A stretch of DNA of 33,284 nt. It comes from an uncultured Flavobacteriales bacterium (GTDB lineage: Bacteria; Bacteroidota; Bacteroidia; Flavobacteriales_D; Crocinitomicaceae). Below the pieces are notes generated by a model. The model ran no database searches and was not told where the DNA came from. It saw only the letters and a list, made by a program, of their open reading frames with translations. Where the stretch lies: NCBI GenBank assembly GCA_903823565.1, contig CAIJTF010000038.1, positions 1 to 33,284 of the forward strand. Reading direction: 5' to 3'. Both the position numbers and the translations under genes were made by a program. Positions 16,763 through 25,746 of the stretch are shown here, in pieces; position 1 is the stretch's first letter; each line of letters begins with the position of its first letter.

Positions 16763-19700
16763 TTATTTATTTAAAATTTGTTTAATGCTCATGGGCAATT
16801 GAAAAGGGTTAAAATTGATCGTCAACCGTATTGAATTTTTATATTGGCTGTATAGATCTCCCATATTCGTAGATTGCACCAGTGGGAAATATACCCCGAA
16901 AATCCCACCTAAGTTTATTCCCAATCCTGCGGTATACAATGCCGATGTTCTAATACCATCATCGTACAGACCAAAATCCCCGTAAGCTACAAATAGGTTA
17001 GGATTAAACGGAAGCTGTACGGTCAAGTTAGCGCTTGAGGCCCAATAATTCGACATTCGAAGCAAATCGCTCGCGGTACGGAATCCCCCCATGTTATTCG
17101 CGTATTGGCTCCCAGAAACCGTGGCGCGATTAAAGAAATAGTGTTCTGCAAAGATGTCTTGATAGCCTGCGGCACCAAACATAGAAATGGAATACCTACC
17201 CATGGAATTAAAATAGGAAGAGCCCGGATTATAGGAAAGGTTCATTCCACCATACAAGCGAAGTTGAATGGACCGGGTAATGGCTCGATCCAAATACAGC
17301 CATCTGAATTCTTGGGTTAAGGATACACGGTTGAAACCTGAGAGGTCTTGTACGAGGTTTGATTTTCCCAAAATCCCTTCTGCTTGAAGAACCGTTTGAT
17401 GGTCAAAGGCACGCGTAATTCTCCCGTAGGTATAGGTTAATTTCCCACCCCACTCCTGACTATTTTCGTTAAAAAACGCATCCTGTCGAACTAACCCTTT
17501 TAGAGTGAGGTCGTGCAAAACTCCTTTTTTTCGACGGGAAGATTGCAAGTTGACTTTAACATAGGGGGTTGCGGCAACAAAGTAGGACTGCTCTTCAGAT
17601 TTTGGATCGTCGTCGATACCGAAGGATTTAATGCTGACGCCAACCTTAACCGGTCCAGGGAATTTTCCAGGGAAAAAGGTTCTTCCAATTTCAGCAATGC
17701 CACCAGGACGATTCCTACCGAAGGAATACATGGGTGCAATGAAATATTGAATCGGATTAAACGGAAGGCCATAATTATGAAAAGCTACACCAAGCATAGC
17801 TTTGTCGGAATGATTAAAAGCCATCATCGGCAACCAAAATACATTGTTGCGTCCCCATTCATTATCCCCGAAACCAAACTCAAAGGAAAGGGGTTCACAT
17901 TTGCGTGCAATGGAACGATCCACCCGATAAAGGTTATTGGTTCGGTTGATTTCCGGAATGTTGCGATCGGGATCGATGGAAAAGCTCACAATGCTTTTAT
18001 CCCCATTAAAAAACAGGGTACTCTTCCTATCTTTAGGATTGGACCATTGGGTTTCAATGATCCGCCCATCGGAAGCCAAAGAACTGACACCAATTGGACC
18101 TAGGATCGACGATCGGTTTTTAACCTTAACATTGTACACATTAACTGCCTTGATCCACTTAACCTTGGCAATCTTATAATCAAGGGTTCGTGTGGTTTGG
18201 ATTAAATCTTCAAATAACCAATCCAAATTTCGGGCAGAAACCGCCTCAACAACCCTTTTCATATCCTCTGGATAGGGATGTTTAAATTTGTATAAATCAT
18301 AATAACGCTGCATGCATTGGTCGTATAAATCATCACCGAGATACGAGCGCAAGTACTGGAATATTAGCCCTGTTTTTTGATACATGATCATTCCGTAATT
18401 GGTTGAGCTAAAATCAGCGGAATGTGTTTCAATGGGTTGATCGGCCCCAATCATCGCCAAGGCACGGTAGCTTATATCACCCATGTCGTGATGATCCAAA
18501 TCATTTAGGTGCAACTTCCCTCCTAACACCATGTCAGACATTTGTTGATTCTTGGGATATTTTGTTGCCACATAGCGCATTTCATTTGCGGTATTCATTC
18601 CTTCATCCATCCAACCGTGTTGCCTTTCGTTGGATCCAAGAATCCCATAAAACCAATTATGTCCTACCTCGTGAACGATAACGATCTCCAATTCAAGCGG
18701 GGATGAAGCATTTCCAATCACTGTGATCATGGGATATTCCATACCTCCTCCGGCACTGATCGTACCGTCGACTGCCGTTACTGCTGCGTAAGGATAGTCT
18801 CCGTTCCATTTAGAATAATAATAGGTGCCATCATTGATATACGCAATGGCATCTTTCCACAAGGAAGCATTGGCTGGCGTAAAAAGCGCCCAAGTAGTTA
18901 TCTCCTTCCCAGAATGAGGCAACTTAACCTTCCCTTTAAGTACTTTATACCGTTTGTCTGCGAACCAAGCAAAATCATGCACATTATCTTGGGTAAAGCG
19001 AACGGTTTTCCATTCGTTAGACGAGGGAGGAAAAGAGTCTCGTTCGTTACCAGCAGGCAAGGCTAAGATTTGCTCCATATTCGCTAGGGTTTGATCAGCC
19101 AGTTCATTCATAAAAATTTGTTCGGAAGGGGTCTGCAATTCTCCCGTAGCGCTTAGAACATAGTTCTTTGGGAGTTTTATTGAAACATCGAAGGAACCAA
19201 ATTCGGAATAAAATTCACCTTGATTGAGGTAGGGAATCGGATGCCAACCTTTGTGATCGTATACGGCGGGCTTTGGATACCATTGGGTAATTTGATAGGA
19301 TTGACCAATGTGGCCTAAACGAGAGATTGAACCGGAAGGGATTTTTACAACAAACGGCGTTGTCACGGTTAACTTTTTTCCAGATTCGAGGGGTTGGGGT
19401 AATTTGATTTGAACAATATCGCGATGCGAGGGATCAAAATCCCAAGTCACGGGTACACCATTAATGTTAAAGGCTAAAGCCGAAATCCCGCCCCACTTGG
19501 CGGTATCGATGATTGAAAGGTTTTTTCCCCCGTTGGCTAATTGATTTGCCAAGGCGCTTTTAGTCGGTTGATAGCCATTGGGCCAAACATGAATGTAAAG
19601 TGAATCCAATGACGTTGGGGCATTGTTTATATAATCAAAGGCAATGTCGCCATAGAGCCTGTGGGTGACATCATCCAAGGTAACCGAAATGCGATAATCT

Positions 19701-19777
19701 ACCCGTTGCTGCCATGATTGCGCCGTAAGCATCGAGAAGACAACACTAAAAAAAGAAGTAAGTAATAGTTTATTCAT
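16763..19777 (-). CDS. Exported M1-family metallopeptidase
   Basis: This zinc aminopeptidase-like protein of 1004 residues has a signal peptide (about 1-20, ending MLTAQS). An N-terminal beta domain leads to the M1 catalytic core: GGGMEYPM (343-350) replaces the usual GAMEN, and HEVGHNWFYG carries zinc ligands H369 and H373, with E392 in WMDEGMN as the third ligand at the canonical 18-residue spacing. The C-terminal ~400 residues are rich in aromatic beta strands, ending in NLGGIFGVYFPLVQS and RLTINFNPF, and look like an outer-membrane beta-barrel or surface domain. It probably acts in the periplasm or at the outer membrane on peptides. It heads the pair with sppA. The barrel idea is inference from strand pattern only. 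Confidence 0.9.
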   Translation of the reverse strand: MNKLLLTSFFSVVFSMLTAQSWQQRVDYRISVTLDDVTHRLYGDIAFDYINNAPTSLDSLYIHVWPNGYQPTKSALANQLANGGKNLSIIDTAKWGGISALAFNINGVPVTWDFDPSHRDIVQIKLPQPLESGKKLTVTTPFVVKIPSGSISRLGHIGQSYQITQWYPKPAVYDHKGWHPIPYLNQGEFYSEFGSFDVSIKLPKNYVLSATGELQTPSEQIFMNELADQTLANMEQILALPAGNERDSFPPSSNEWKTVRFTQDNVHDFAWFADKRYKVLKGKVKLPHSGKEITTWALFTPANASLWKDAIAYINDGTYYYSKWNGDYPYAAVTAVDGTISAGGGMEYPMITVIGNASSPLELEIVIVHEVGHNWFYGILGSNERQHGWMDEGMNTANEMRYVATKYPKNQQMSDMVLGGKLHLNDLDHHDMGDISYRALAMIGADQPIETHSADFSSTNYGMIMYQKTGLIFQYLRSYLGDDLYDQCMQRYYDLYKFKHPYPEDMKRVVEAVSARNLDWLFEDLIQTTRTLDYKIAKVKWIKAVNVYNVKVKNRSSILGPIGVSSLASDGRIIETQWSNPKDRKSTLFFNGDKSIVSFSIDPDRNIPEINRTNNLYRVDRSIARKCEPLSFEFGFGDNEWGRNNVFWLPMMAFNHSDKAMLGVAFHNYGLPFNPIQYFIAPMYSFGRNRPGGIAEIGRTFFPGKFPGPVKVGVSIKSFGIDDDPKSEEQSYFVAATPYVKVNLQSSRRKKGVLHDLTLKGLVRQDAFFNENSQEWGGKLTYTYGRITRAFDHQTVLQAEGILGKSNLVQDLSGFNRVSLTQEFRWLYLDRAITRSIQLRLYGGMNLSYNPGSSYFNSMGRYSISMFGAAGYQDIFAEHYFFNRATVSGSQYANNMGGFRTASDLLRMSNYWASSANLTVQLPFNPNLFVAYGDFGLYDDGIRTSALYTAGLGINLGGIFGVYFPLVQSTNMGDLYSQYKNSIRLTINFNPFQLPMSIKQILNK

Positions 19778-19873
19778 CCTTAGAACATTGAGTTTATAAA
19801 TAGTTTGTGCGTTAAGGTAAAATTAAAACAAATCAGGCGAGTACCTTTCAATTCTCTAGAAAATCAGCAATAA

Positions 19874-19912
19874 TTGACAAAAAAAGGCCCACGTAAAGAA
19901 GGCCTTTGTCAT
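19874..19912 (-). terminator. Rho-independent terminator after the MopE-repeat gene
   Basis: An inverted repeat AAAGGCC/GGCCTTT with an 11-base loop lies about 20 bases after the stop of the minus-strand gene that ends at 19930. Read on the minus strand it is followed by a run of Ts. The outer GACAA/TTGTC arms extend the stem imperfectly. The rest of the 152-base gap between this gene and the M1 peptidase gene shows nothing further. Confidence 0.7.
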
Positions 19913-19929
19913 TTTAATGAAGTACGTTT

Positions 19930-22900
19930 CTATCGCACCACCAGCTTAGCTACAGCCATTTTGCCTTGGTTCGAAACCGTAACGAAATACGTTGCAGGAG
20001 CCCATGTAAGGGTTGAAACTACATCTTCGGAGTGATATCCTTTCTTCTCGTAAATCACTTTTCCCGTGAGGTCGGTAACTGATACATCAAAAGTTGACCA
20101 TGGACCTTCGATTTGAACGGTACCAACGCTTGGATTAGGGGAAATACCAACCGTAAGGACAACCTCATTCATGCCTGCATAATTATCCATTCCATCGCAA
20201 TTTTCATCGATTCCGTTATCGATTACCTCCGATGCTCCTGGATAAATTTGGTCATTGGCGTCATCGCAATCTCCGGGCGTTTGTGTGTACCCTTGGGTAA
20301 GAGAATCACAAGATTCCAAGGTTACTTCCGATCCAAAACCATCGTTGTCCAAATCTTCGTAATATAAAATCACCGGCAATCCTTCATCGGTATTTCCATC
20401 GCAGTTATTATCCTCATTATCACAAATTTCTGCAGCCCCAGGATAAATTTGATCGTTCATGTCGTTGCAATCTCCACCAATGATTACCGTATTGGCTGGT
20501 TGAGCACATTGCTCGACCCCGGTAGCATCGTCACCAAATCCATCGCCATCTGCATCAACATAATACATCGTCACCATGTTGAGCTGGCTATTGGAATCAT
20601 CGCAATCATCCCCATTAAGTACCGCTCCCGGAGGAGTAAGGCACGAAGTGGTAAAACTATTGGGGTCTCCATATCCATCTTGATCGGCATCGGTATACCA
20701 AATGGTGTTGGGATTGATTTGTGCATTCGAATCATCACAATCCGTGTTGTTGTTGGCATACCCCGCAGGCAAGGTACATGAAAGCACAGAATTCGTAGCA
20801 TCCCCAAAACCATCCCCATCCGCATCCGCATAATACGTTTGCGGTTGAACGCTGTTTATAAAGCCCCAAACGCTTACGTTATCGTTTCTCCACGTTGCGT
20901 TTGGCGTTGAAATTCCGGTAATGTAAAACCTAAAGGTTACGGCACCAATGTTCTGGAAAGCGGCTCCAAACATAACGGTATCGTTCAAAATGGCATTGGT
21001 CGTAATCGTGTCAAAAGCTACGTCAGCAGCAAAATTGTCCAAGCTTGAACGTAAATGCCATACCGGAATCGTATTAACGTTACTAACTTTATGCGTAAAT
21101 GTCAGCTTTGTTAAGGAAAGTCCGTAACAGGAGTCTGGGGTCACTGTAAATTCATTAAAATTATTTAAGTCTACGTTAGCTCCTGTATTCCAAGTATTAT
21201 TGTTAAAAACATTTGCCGCTGCTACACATGTTCCACCTTGATTGGAATAAATGGAGAAAGAGGCATTGGTCGGTTGGGTGTTAACCGTATTGGCTAGCAC
21301 CGGACAACCAGAAGCTTGCGTAAATTCGTATAATCCGAGTTGTGCGGCAACTACAGGAGCATCCAGTCCACTACAGTCTTCGTCAATTCCATTTCCTGGA
21401 ATGTCGATTGCGGCTGGATTAATGTTTGCGTTTTGATCGTTACAATCCGTGCTGTCGAGAACATAACCTTGAGGGGTGCTGCACGCGGAAAGGGTTACGC
21501 CAACGTTACCGTAGGTATCCCCATCTGAGTCTTGATAGTATGTCACGAAAATCAAGCCCTCATCGATGGAAGCATCACAATCGTTATCCAAATTATCGCA
21601 GATTTCCGTATTTCCAGGATACATCGCCGCGCTATTATCGTTACAGTCACCCGTAATCAATACATAATTTGGTCCTGGCGACGATATACCCACCACGAAG
21701 GTGTTTCCACCTACTCCGTCTCCATCGTTATCCAAATAGTAATTAACAGGTGTAAATCCTTCATCAATCGAATTATTACAGTTGTCGTCAATCCCATTGT
21801 ATACCTCTACTGCGGCCGGGTTGATCGCTGCCGAAGCGTCGTTACAATCCGTATTGTTTGCCACGTAACCAATGGGTTGACCACAATTTTGAATAGCGTT
21901 CGCTGCATTTCCATACCCGTCGCCGTCGCTATCCGCATACCACGTACTTACCACATTCGCAGCAGGATTATTGTCGTCGCAATCGGTATTATTGGAAACA
22001 TAGCCTAGGGGGGCAGTACATGCCGTTTGAGTAGCATTTGCATTTCCGAAACCATCCCCATCGGCATCGGCGTACCATACCGTATTGGGATTAATGGCAG
22101 CATTGTTATCGTTGCAATCTTGATTGTTTAGTACTAAACCTAGAAGGAGTAAGCAGGAAGAAACAGGGGCGTTGGGATCACCAAAAGTGTCACCGTCTAA
22201 ATCTTGATAATACGTAGTAGGTGAAGCACAGGGCGTTACGGAAGTCCAAGTAGAACCTGCGCGAATTTCATCAATTTCCAAAGTTCCTGTTCCTGCCACT
22301 GCCGAACCTCCTTGACGAAGGTAAACCGATGCCAAAGCTGCAATGGCATTGGTACCAGAGGAATTCGTAATGGTAGCGACAGGTTCAGCAGTGCCGGGCG
22401 TGGGATTAATCCACATGGAAGCCGCCACAGGACTGACAGAATTCACCAATTTAACCACAACAAAAACCGTCGTTCCACAAGGATACTCTGTTGGATTCCA
22501 AGTGGTAGCCGAAGCCCCTCCGCTGTTGTTAACTAAACCGAGAACAAAGGTATTTGGTGTGGCACCTGCCTTGATAAAAACGCGTGCTCCCAAGGAGGTC
22601 ACGGAAATACCTGCAGTTGCACCAAACCCAATAAAGTAATCTCCTGCATTAGCGTTGACGTGAAGTCCGGTAGTACTCGGCACATTTAAAAGAAAGGAGA
22701 AATAGCCACTACCACTCAAATTGGCTACGGCCTTGTTGACATCTTCGGTATTCCCTGCCGTCAATTGCACACGGTTTCCTACTGACGCCTCCAGGTTTGG
22801 GAAGGCCAAACTGCTACCGCTATTGGAAGGGGTATTTATGGTTTGTAATTGCCCCGGAGTGGCACCAGAATGGGTGGCCCATCCGTTTGCGTTAACGGCA

Positions 22901-22983
22901 CCGAGGTAATTAAAATTCTCCAAGGCTTGAGCAAAAGCAAGTCCTGAAAGCACAGAAGTTAAGAGGAGTACAAAATATTTCAT
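19930..22983 (-). CDS. T9SS-exported protein with nine MopE-like metal-binding repeats
   Basis: This 1017-residue secreted protein has a signal peptide (MKYFVLLLTSVLSGLAFA). An N-terminal beta-sandwich domain (about 20-250) is followed by five MopE-type repeats (about 258-541), a separate beta domain (about 545-715), four more repeats (about 716-934) and a C-terminal type A T9SS sorting domain (about 942-1017, ISPNPSVGTVQ to MAVAKLVVR). Each repeat has the form YY.DxDGDGFG, then a Cys, then DCDD.N..INP, and some continue to GIDDNCNNSIDEG. The family (Cu-binding_MopE) is named for a methanotroph copper protein, but the DxDxDG loops look like calcium sites, so the metal is unsettled. ATG 22983 is chosen over TTG 23004, which lies in the promoter. 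Partners are unknown. Confidence 0.92.
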   Translation of the reverse strand: MKYFVLLLTSVLSGLAFAQALENFNYLGAVNANGWATHSGATPGQLQTINTPSNSGSSLAFPNLEASVGNRVQLTAGNTEDVNKAVANLSGSGYFSFLLNVPSTTGLHVNANAGDYFIGFGATAGISVTSLGARVFIKAGATPNTFVLGLVNNSGGASATTWNPTEYPCGTTVFVVVKLVNSVSPVAASMWINPTPGTAEPVATITNSSGTNAIAALASVYLRQGGSAVAGTGTLEIDEIRAGSTWTSVTPCASPTTYYQDLDGDTFGDPNAPVSSCLLLLGLVLNNQDCNDNNAAINPNTVWYADADGDGFGNANATQTACTAPLGYVSNNTDCDDNNPAANVVSTWYADSDGDGYGNAANAIQNCGQPIGYVANNTDCNDASAAINPAAVEVYNGIDDNCNNSIDEGFTPVNYYLDNDGDGVGGNTFVVGISSPGPNYVLITGDCNDNSAAMYPGNTEICDNLDNDCDASIDEGLIFVTYYQDSDGDTYGNVGVTLSACSTPQGYVLDSTDCNDQNANINPAAIDIPGNGIDEDCSGLDAPVVAAQLGLYEFTQASGCPVLANTVNTQPTNASFSIYSNQGGTCVAAANVFNNNTWNTGANVDLNNFNEFTVTPDSCYGLSLTKLTFTHKVSNVNTIPVWHLRSSLDNFAADVAFDTITTNAILNDTVMFGAAFQNIGAVTFRFYITGISTPNATWRNDNVSVWGFINSVQPQTYYADADGDGFGDATNSVLSCTLPAGYANNNTDCDDSNAQINPNTIWYTDADQDGYGDPNSFTTSCLTPPGAVLNGDDCDDSNSQLNMVTMYYVDADGDGFGDDATGVEQCAQPANTVIIGGDCNDMNDQIYPGAAEICDNEDNNCDGNTDEGLPVILYYEDLDNDGFGSEVTLESCDSLTQGYTQTPGDCDDANDQIYPGASEVIDNGIDENCDGMDNYAGMNEVVLTVGISPNPSVGTVQIEGPWSTFDVSVTDLTGKVIYEKKGYHSEDVVSTLTWAPATYFVTVSNQGKMAVAKLVVR
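20185..20838 (-). repeat. MopE-like repeat block 2 (four units)
   Basis: Four in-frame units of about 45-68 codons. All carry the Asp-rich loop and DC[DN]D motif; the last two have the longer form ending in EICDNEDNNCDG or EVIDNGIDENCDG. The units differ enough at DNA level that this is an old amplification and not a recent tandem duplication. Confidence 0.8.
21361..22212 (-). repeat. MopE-like repeat block 1 (five units)
   Basis: Five in-frame units, of which the first two are short (about 45 codons) and the last three carry the longer tail with GIDDNC or DNLDNDC. A non-repeat domain of about 170 codons separates this block from block 2. Confidence 0.8.
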
Positions 22984-23001
22984 TCGGGTTAGTTTTAATT
23001 G

Positions 23002-23009
23002 CAAAGTTA
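23002..23009 (-). promoter_or_regulatory. -7 element TAACTTTG of the MopE-repeat gene
   Basis: On the minus strand TAACTTTG fits TAnnTTTG exactly and lies 18 bases before the ATG at 22983. No -33 TTG was found at a suitable distance. Confidence 0.5.
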
Positions 23010-23044
23010 CATGCTACGGATTAATTAAATTTAAATGTAAAACA

Positions 23045-23072
23045 AAAAAGGGAGAACAAAATCTCCCTTTTT
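23045..23072 (-). terminator. Rho-independent terminator after pnp
   Basis: A perfect 11-base stem (AAAAAGGGAGA pairing with TCTCCCTTTTT) and a 6-base loop sit ten bases after the pnp stop. The A-run and T-run flank both sides, so it could work in either direction, but only pnp reads into it. Confidence 0.85.
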
Positions 23073-23081
23073 ATTAACAAT

Positions 23082-25208
23082 TTAGTTCATTTCTGGTTTA
23101 GGAAGCAACACTTTACGCGATAACTTCCATTTTTTCGTTTTTGGATCCTTACCAACCACCTTGAAGGTTAACACCTCGCCCTCTTTACACACATCCTCCA
23201 TTTTGTTTACCTTTTCCCAAGAAAATTCTGAGATGTGTATTAATCCATCGGTTCCGGGAATAATTTCCACAAAGCATCCGAACTCTTTAATGGACTTAAT
23301 TTTTCCTTCATAGGTAGCGCCATCTTCCACTTGAGGTGGGAAAGCGATCAGTTTAACCCTTCTCAGTGCTTCCTCCATGCTTGGCCCGTCGTTCGAAAGA
23401 ATTTGAACCGACCCTTCACCGTTCGGTAGTTCTTCAATCGTTATAGTCGTTCCAGTCTCTTTCTGAAGTCCTTGAATAATCTTACCACCCGGTCCGATTA
23501 CGGCTCCAATCATTTCGTTTGGAATGATCAACCCTTCAATACGAGGCGTAGAATCTTTGTAAGTTGCTCTTGGCTCAGCCATCGTCTCTGTGATTTTACC
23601 AAGGATATGAAGGCGTCCCGCTTTGGCCTGATGTAAGGCTTGAATTAAGACCTCATAAGGTAATCCATCCACTTTAATGTCCATTTGGCACGCCGTAATT
23701 CCTTTTGCGGTACCTGTAACTTTAAAGTCCATATCGCCCAAGTGGTCTTCATCACCTAAGATATCTGACAATACCGCAAATTTGCCTTCATCCGCAACAA
23801 GGCCCATCGCAATTCCGGAAACGGGAGCGGCAATTTTTACTCCACCGTCCATCAGCGCTAGTGTCCCAGCACAAACGGTTGCCATTGAGGATGATCCATT
23901 CGATTCTAAAATATCCGAAACAATCCTTATCGTGTATGGATTATCCTTTGGTAGAACCGGTTTTAAGGCACGAAGGGCCAAGTTACCGTGTCCAATTTCT
24001 CGTCTCGAAGTTCCACGAATGGGTTTTGCTTCACCGGTGGAAAATGGCGGGAAATTGTAATGCAACATAAATTTCTCGGTTCCCCGGAAGGTAGCCCCAT
24101 CAATCAGCTGTTCATCCATTTTTCCTCCCAAGGTTAAGGTGGTTAGCGATTGGGTTTCTCCTCTTGTGAAGACCGCAGAGCCGTGAACATTAGGTAAATA
24201 ATCTACTTCGGCCCAAATCGGACGTATTTCATCAAAGGCTCTACCATCCAATCGCTTGCGTTCATTAAGCATTACCCATCGTACGGCTTTTTTCTTTACT
24301 TCTGAGAAATAAGGCCCGATGAATTTTCCAATTTCAACCAGTTCTTCTTCGCTGTAAGAGGCTTTTATCTCTGATTTTATTTCATCAAAAAGTTCAGTAC
24401 GCTTCGCTTTTTTGGCCAATCCCATGCGCGCAACATCCTTACATTTTTCCATTCCCAATTCATACACGCGCGCTTTTACTTCATCGTTATGTAGCTCATG
24501 GCAATACGTTCTCTTCGGGTTTGACGTAGAAATTTCAGCCGCTAAACGCAATTGAAATGCACATTGTTCCTTGATTGCCTCGTGAGCAATTTTAATAACC
24601 TCCACCAAATCTTCTTCGGAAATTTCTTGCATTTCTCCTTCCAACATATTGATGTCTTTCTCGGTCCCCGCAATCATCACATCTAAATCAGCTCCCTCCA
24701 TTTCATCTTTCGTTGGATTAATCAGGTAGGTCCCATTTACACGAGCAACGCGAACCTCGGACATTGGACCATTAAAAGGAATATCGGAAACTGCAATCGC
24801 AGCCGAAGCCGCGAAACCACAAAGCGCGTCCGGATTATTTTGTCCATCGTAGGATAGTAGTTGAATCATTAATTGAACCTCAGCATGATAATCATCTGGA
24901 AATAATGGTCTTAACGCTCTATCAACGAGCCGCATAATCAAAATTTCGTTTTCGGAAGGACGAGCCTCTCTTCGAAAGAACCCTCCAGGGAAACGACCTG
25001 CAGCAGCGTATTTTTCGCGATAATCCACCGTTAAAGGAAGGAAATCCACTCCTTCTTTAGCTTCTGGAGCGGCCACAACGGTAGCCAACAACATGGTGTC
25101 GCCCATCCGAACAACGACCGAACCATCCGCTTGTTTTGCCAATTTACCAGTTTCTATACTGATTTCTTTACCACCCGTATTGATGGTTTTTTTTAAACCT
25201 ATATTCAT
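23082..25208 (-). CDS. pnp: Polynucleotide phosphorylase
   Basis: This 3'-5' phosphorolytic exoribonuclease of 708 residues (E. coli 711) acts in mRNA decay. Two RNase PH domains flank a helical linker: the first includes [31 protein letters not shown] (about 73-103), and the second includes [17 protein letters not shown] and the active-site region [20 protein letters not shown] domain with GPGGKIIQ (about 573-580) and an S1 domain (about 630-700) follow. It lies downstream of rpsO, a gene order conserved across bacteria. A hairpin in the gap may tune read-through from rpsO. Confidence 0.97.
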   Translation of the reverse strand: MNIGLKKTINTGGKEISIETGKLAKQADGSVVVRMGDTMLLATVVAAPEAKEGVDFLPLTVDYREKYAAAGRFPGGFFRREARPSENEILIMRLVDRALRPLFPDDYHAEVQLMIQLLSYDGQNNPDALCGFAASAAIAVSDIPFNGPMSEVRVARVNGTYLINPTKDEMEGADLDVMIAGTEKDINMLEGEMQEISEEDLVEVIKIAHEAIKEQCAFQLRLAAEISTSNPKRTYCHELHNDEVKARVYELGMEKCKDVARMGLAKKAKRTELFDEIKSEIKASYSEEELVEIGKFIGPYFSEVKKKAVRWVMLNERKRLDGRAFDEIRPIWAEVDYLPNVHGSAVFTRGETQSLTTLTLGGKMDEQLIDGATFRGTEKFMLHYNFPPFSTGEAKPIRGTSRREIGHGNLALRALKPVLPKDNPYTIRIVSDILESNGSSSMATVCAGTLALMDGGVKIAAPVSGIAMGLVADEGKFAVLSDILGDEDHLGDMDFKVTGTAKGITACQMDIKVDGLPYEVLIQALHQAKAGRLHILGKITETMAEPRATYKDSTPRIEGLIIPNEMIGAVIGPGGKIIQGLQKETGTTITIEELPNGEGSVQILSNDGPSMEEALRRVKLIAFPPQVEDGATYEGKIKSIKEFGCFVEIIPGTDGLIHISEFSWEKVNKMEDVCKEGEVLTFKVVGKDPKTKKWKLSRKVLLPKPEMN

Positions 25209-25273
25209 GTTTATTTATTTACTTTTTTATTTACATTTATTTGCTTTGTTTAGCATTCATTATTCGCTAACAC

Positions 25274-25308
25274 AAAAAAAGGGAACTTCGACTTAGCCGA
25301 TCGTCCCC
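25274..25308 (-). terminator. Hairpin between rpsO and pnp (terminator or attenuator)
   Basis: On the minus strand GGGGAC (25308-25303) can pair with GTTCCC (25286-25281), with one G-T wobble. A short inner CG/CG pairing closes a smaller loop, and seven Ts follow. It lies about 30 bases after the rpsO stop and about 65 bases before pnp. A partial terminator or RNA-processing site is plausible, because pnp shows no strong promoter of its own in the 127-base gap. Confidence 0.55.
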
Positions 25309-25335
25309 TCTTCAATAAAATCTAAACCCGTAGTA

Positions 25336-25605
25336 TTAACGACGGAGACCTAACTCCTTAATTAACGCACGGTATTTTTCAATATCATTTTGTTTTAGGT
25401 AATCTAACAAACTTCGACGTTTTCCTACCAACAATTGTAGGGCGCGTTGCGTACCGAAATCTTTTCGATTTTTCTTTAAGTGTTCTGTTAAGTGACTAAT
25501 GCGGAAGGAAAATAAAGCAATTTGTCCTTCAACCGATCCTGTATTTGTTTCGGAACCCCCGAATTTACTAAAGATCTCTTTTTTCTTTTCTGAGTCTAGA
25601 TACAT
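25336..25605 (-). CDS. rpsO: 30S ribosomal protein S15
   Basis: This primary 16S rRNA-binding protein has 89 residues, the normal length. The S15 signature is present: GSVEGQIALFSFRISHLTEHLKKNRKDFGTQRAL (about 22-55), then LLVGKRRSLLDYLKQNDIEKY and the C-terminal IKELGLRR. It is transcribed from a well-formed promoter into pnp. The start is ATG at 25605. Confidence 0.98.
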   Translation of the reverse strand: MYLDSEKKKEIFSKFGGSETNTGSVEGQIALFSFRISHLTEHLKKNRKDFGTQRALQLLVGKRRSLLDYLKQNDIEKYRALIKELGLRR

Positions 25606-25661
25606 GCCAATATTCTATAAATAATTCTTATGTAGCGGCTACGTCTTTCGCAATCGCGTTG

Positions 25662-25691
25662 CAAAAGTAAGGATAAATCTTGAATCTACAA
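25662..25691 (-). promoter_or_regulatory. Promoter of rpsO-pnp
   Basis: On the minus strand TACTTTTG (25669-25662) fits TAnnTTTG, and a TTG (25691-25689) lies 19 bases upstream, as expected for the -33 element. The leader before rpsO would be about 50 bases. Confidence 0.65.
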
Positions 25692-25732
25692 GAATTTTTA
25701 GCCTTATTCCGTTCTCAATGGCTTAGCCTTCT

Positions 25733-25740
25733 TATCTTTG
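25733..25740 (+). promoter_or_regulatory. -7 element TATCTTTG for the isoaspartyl peptidase gene
   Basis: TATCTTTG fits TAnnTTTG and ends only six bases before the ATG at 25747. Transcription would then start at or next to the start codon, giving a leaderless or nearly leaderless mRNA. No -33 TTG is apparent. Confidence 0.45.
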
Positions 25741-25746
25741 GGTCGT

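Noticed and set aside
17513-18103. 196-codon open frame on the + strand inside the M1 peptidase gene
   Set aside because: It lies wholly antisense to a gene with clear domains. Its translation is low in complexity and shows no motif, and no promoter or leader was seen.
21532-22008. 158-codon open frame on the + strand in the MopE-repeat gene
   Set aside because: It is antisense to the Asp-rich repeats; its Ile/Arg/Val-rich translation is what reversed GAT/GAC codons produce.
20185-22212. Periodic repeats that might suggest a CRISPR array or tandem DNA repeat
   Set aside because: The periodicity is in frame with a protein repeat, the units vary in length and sequence, and there are no identical repeats with unique spacers.
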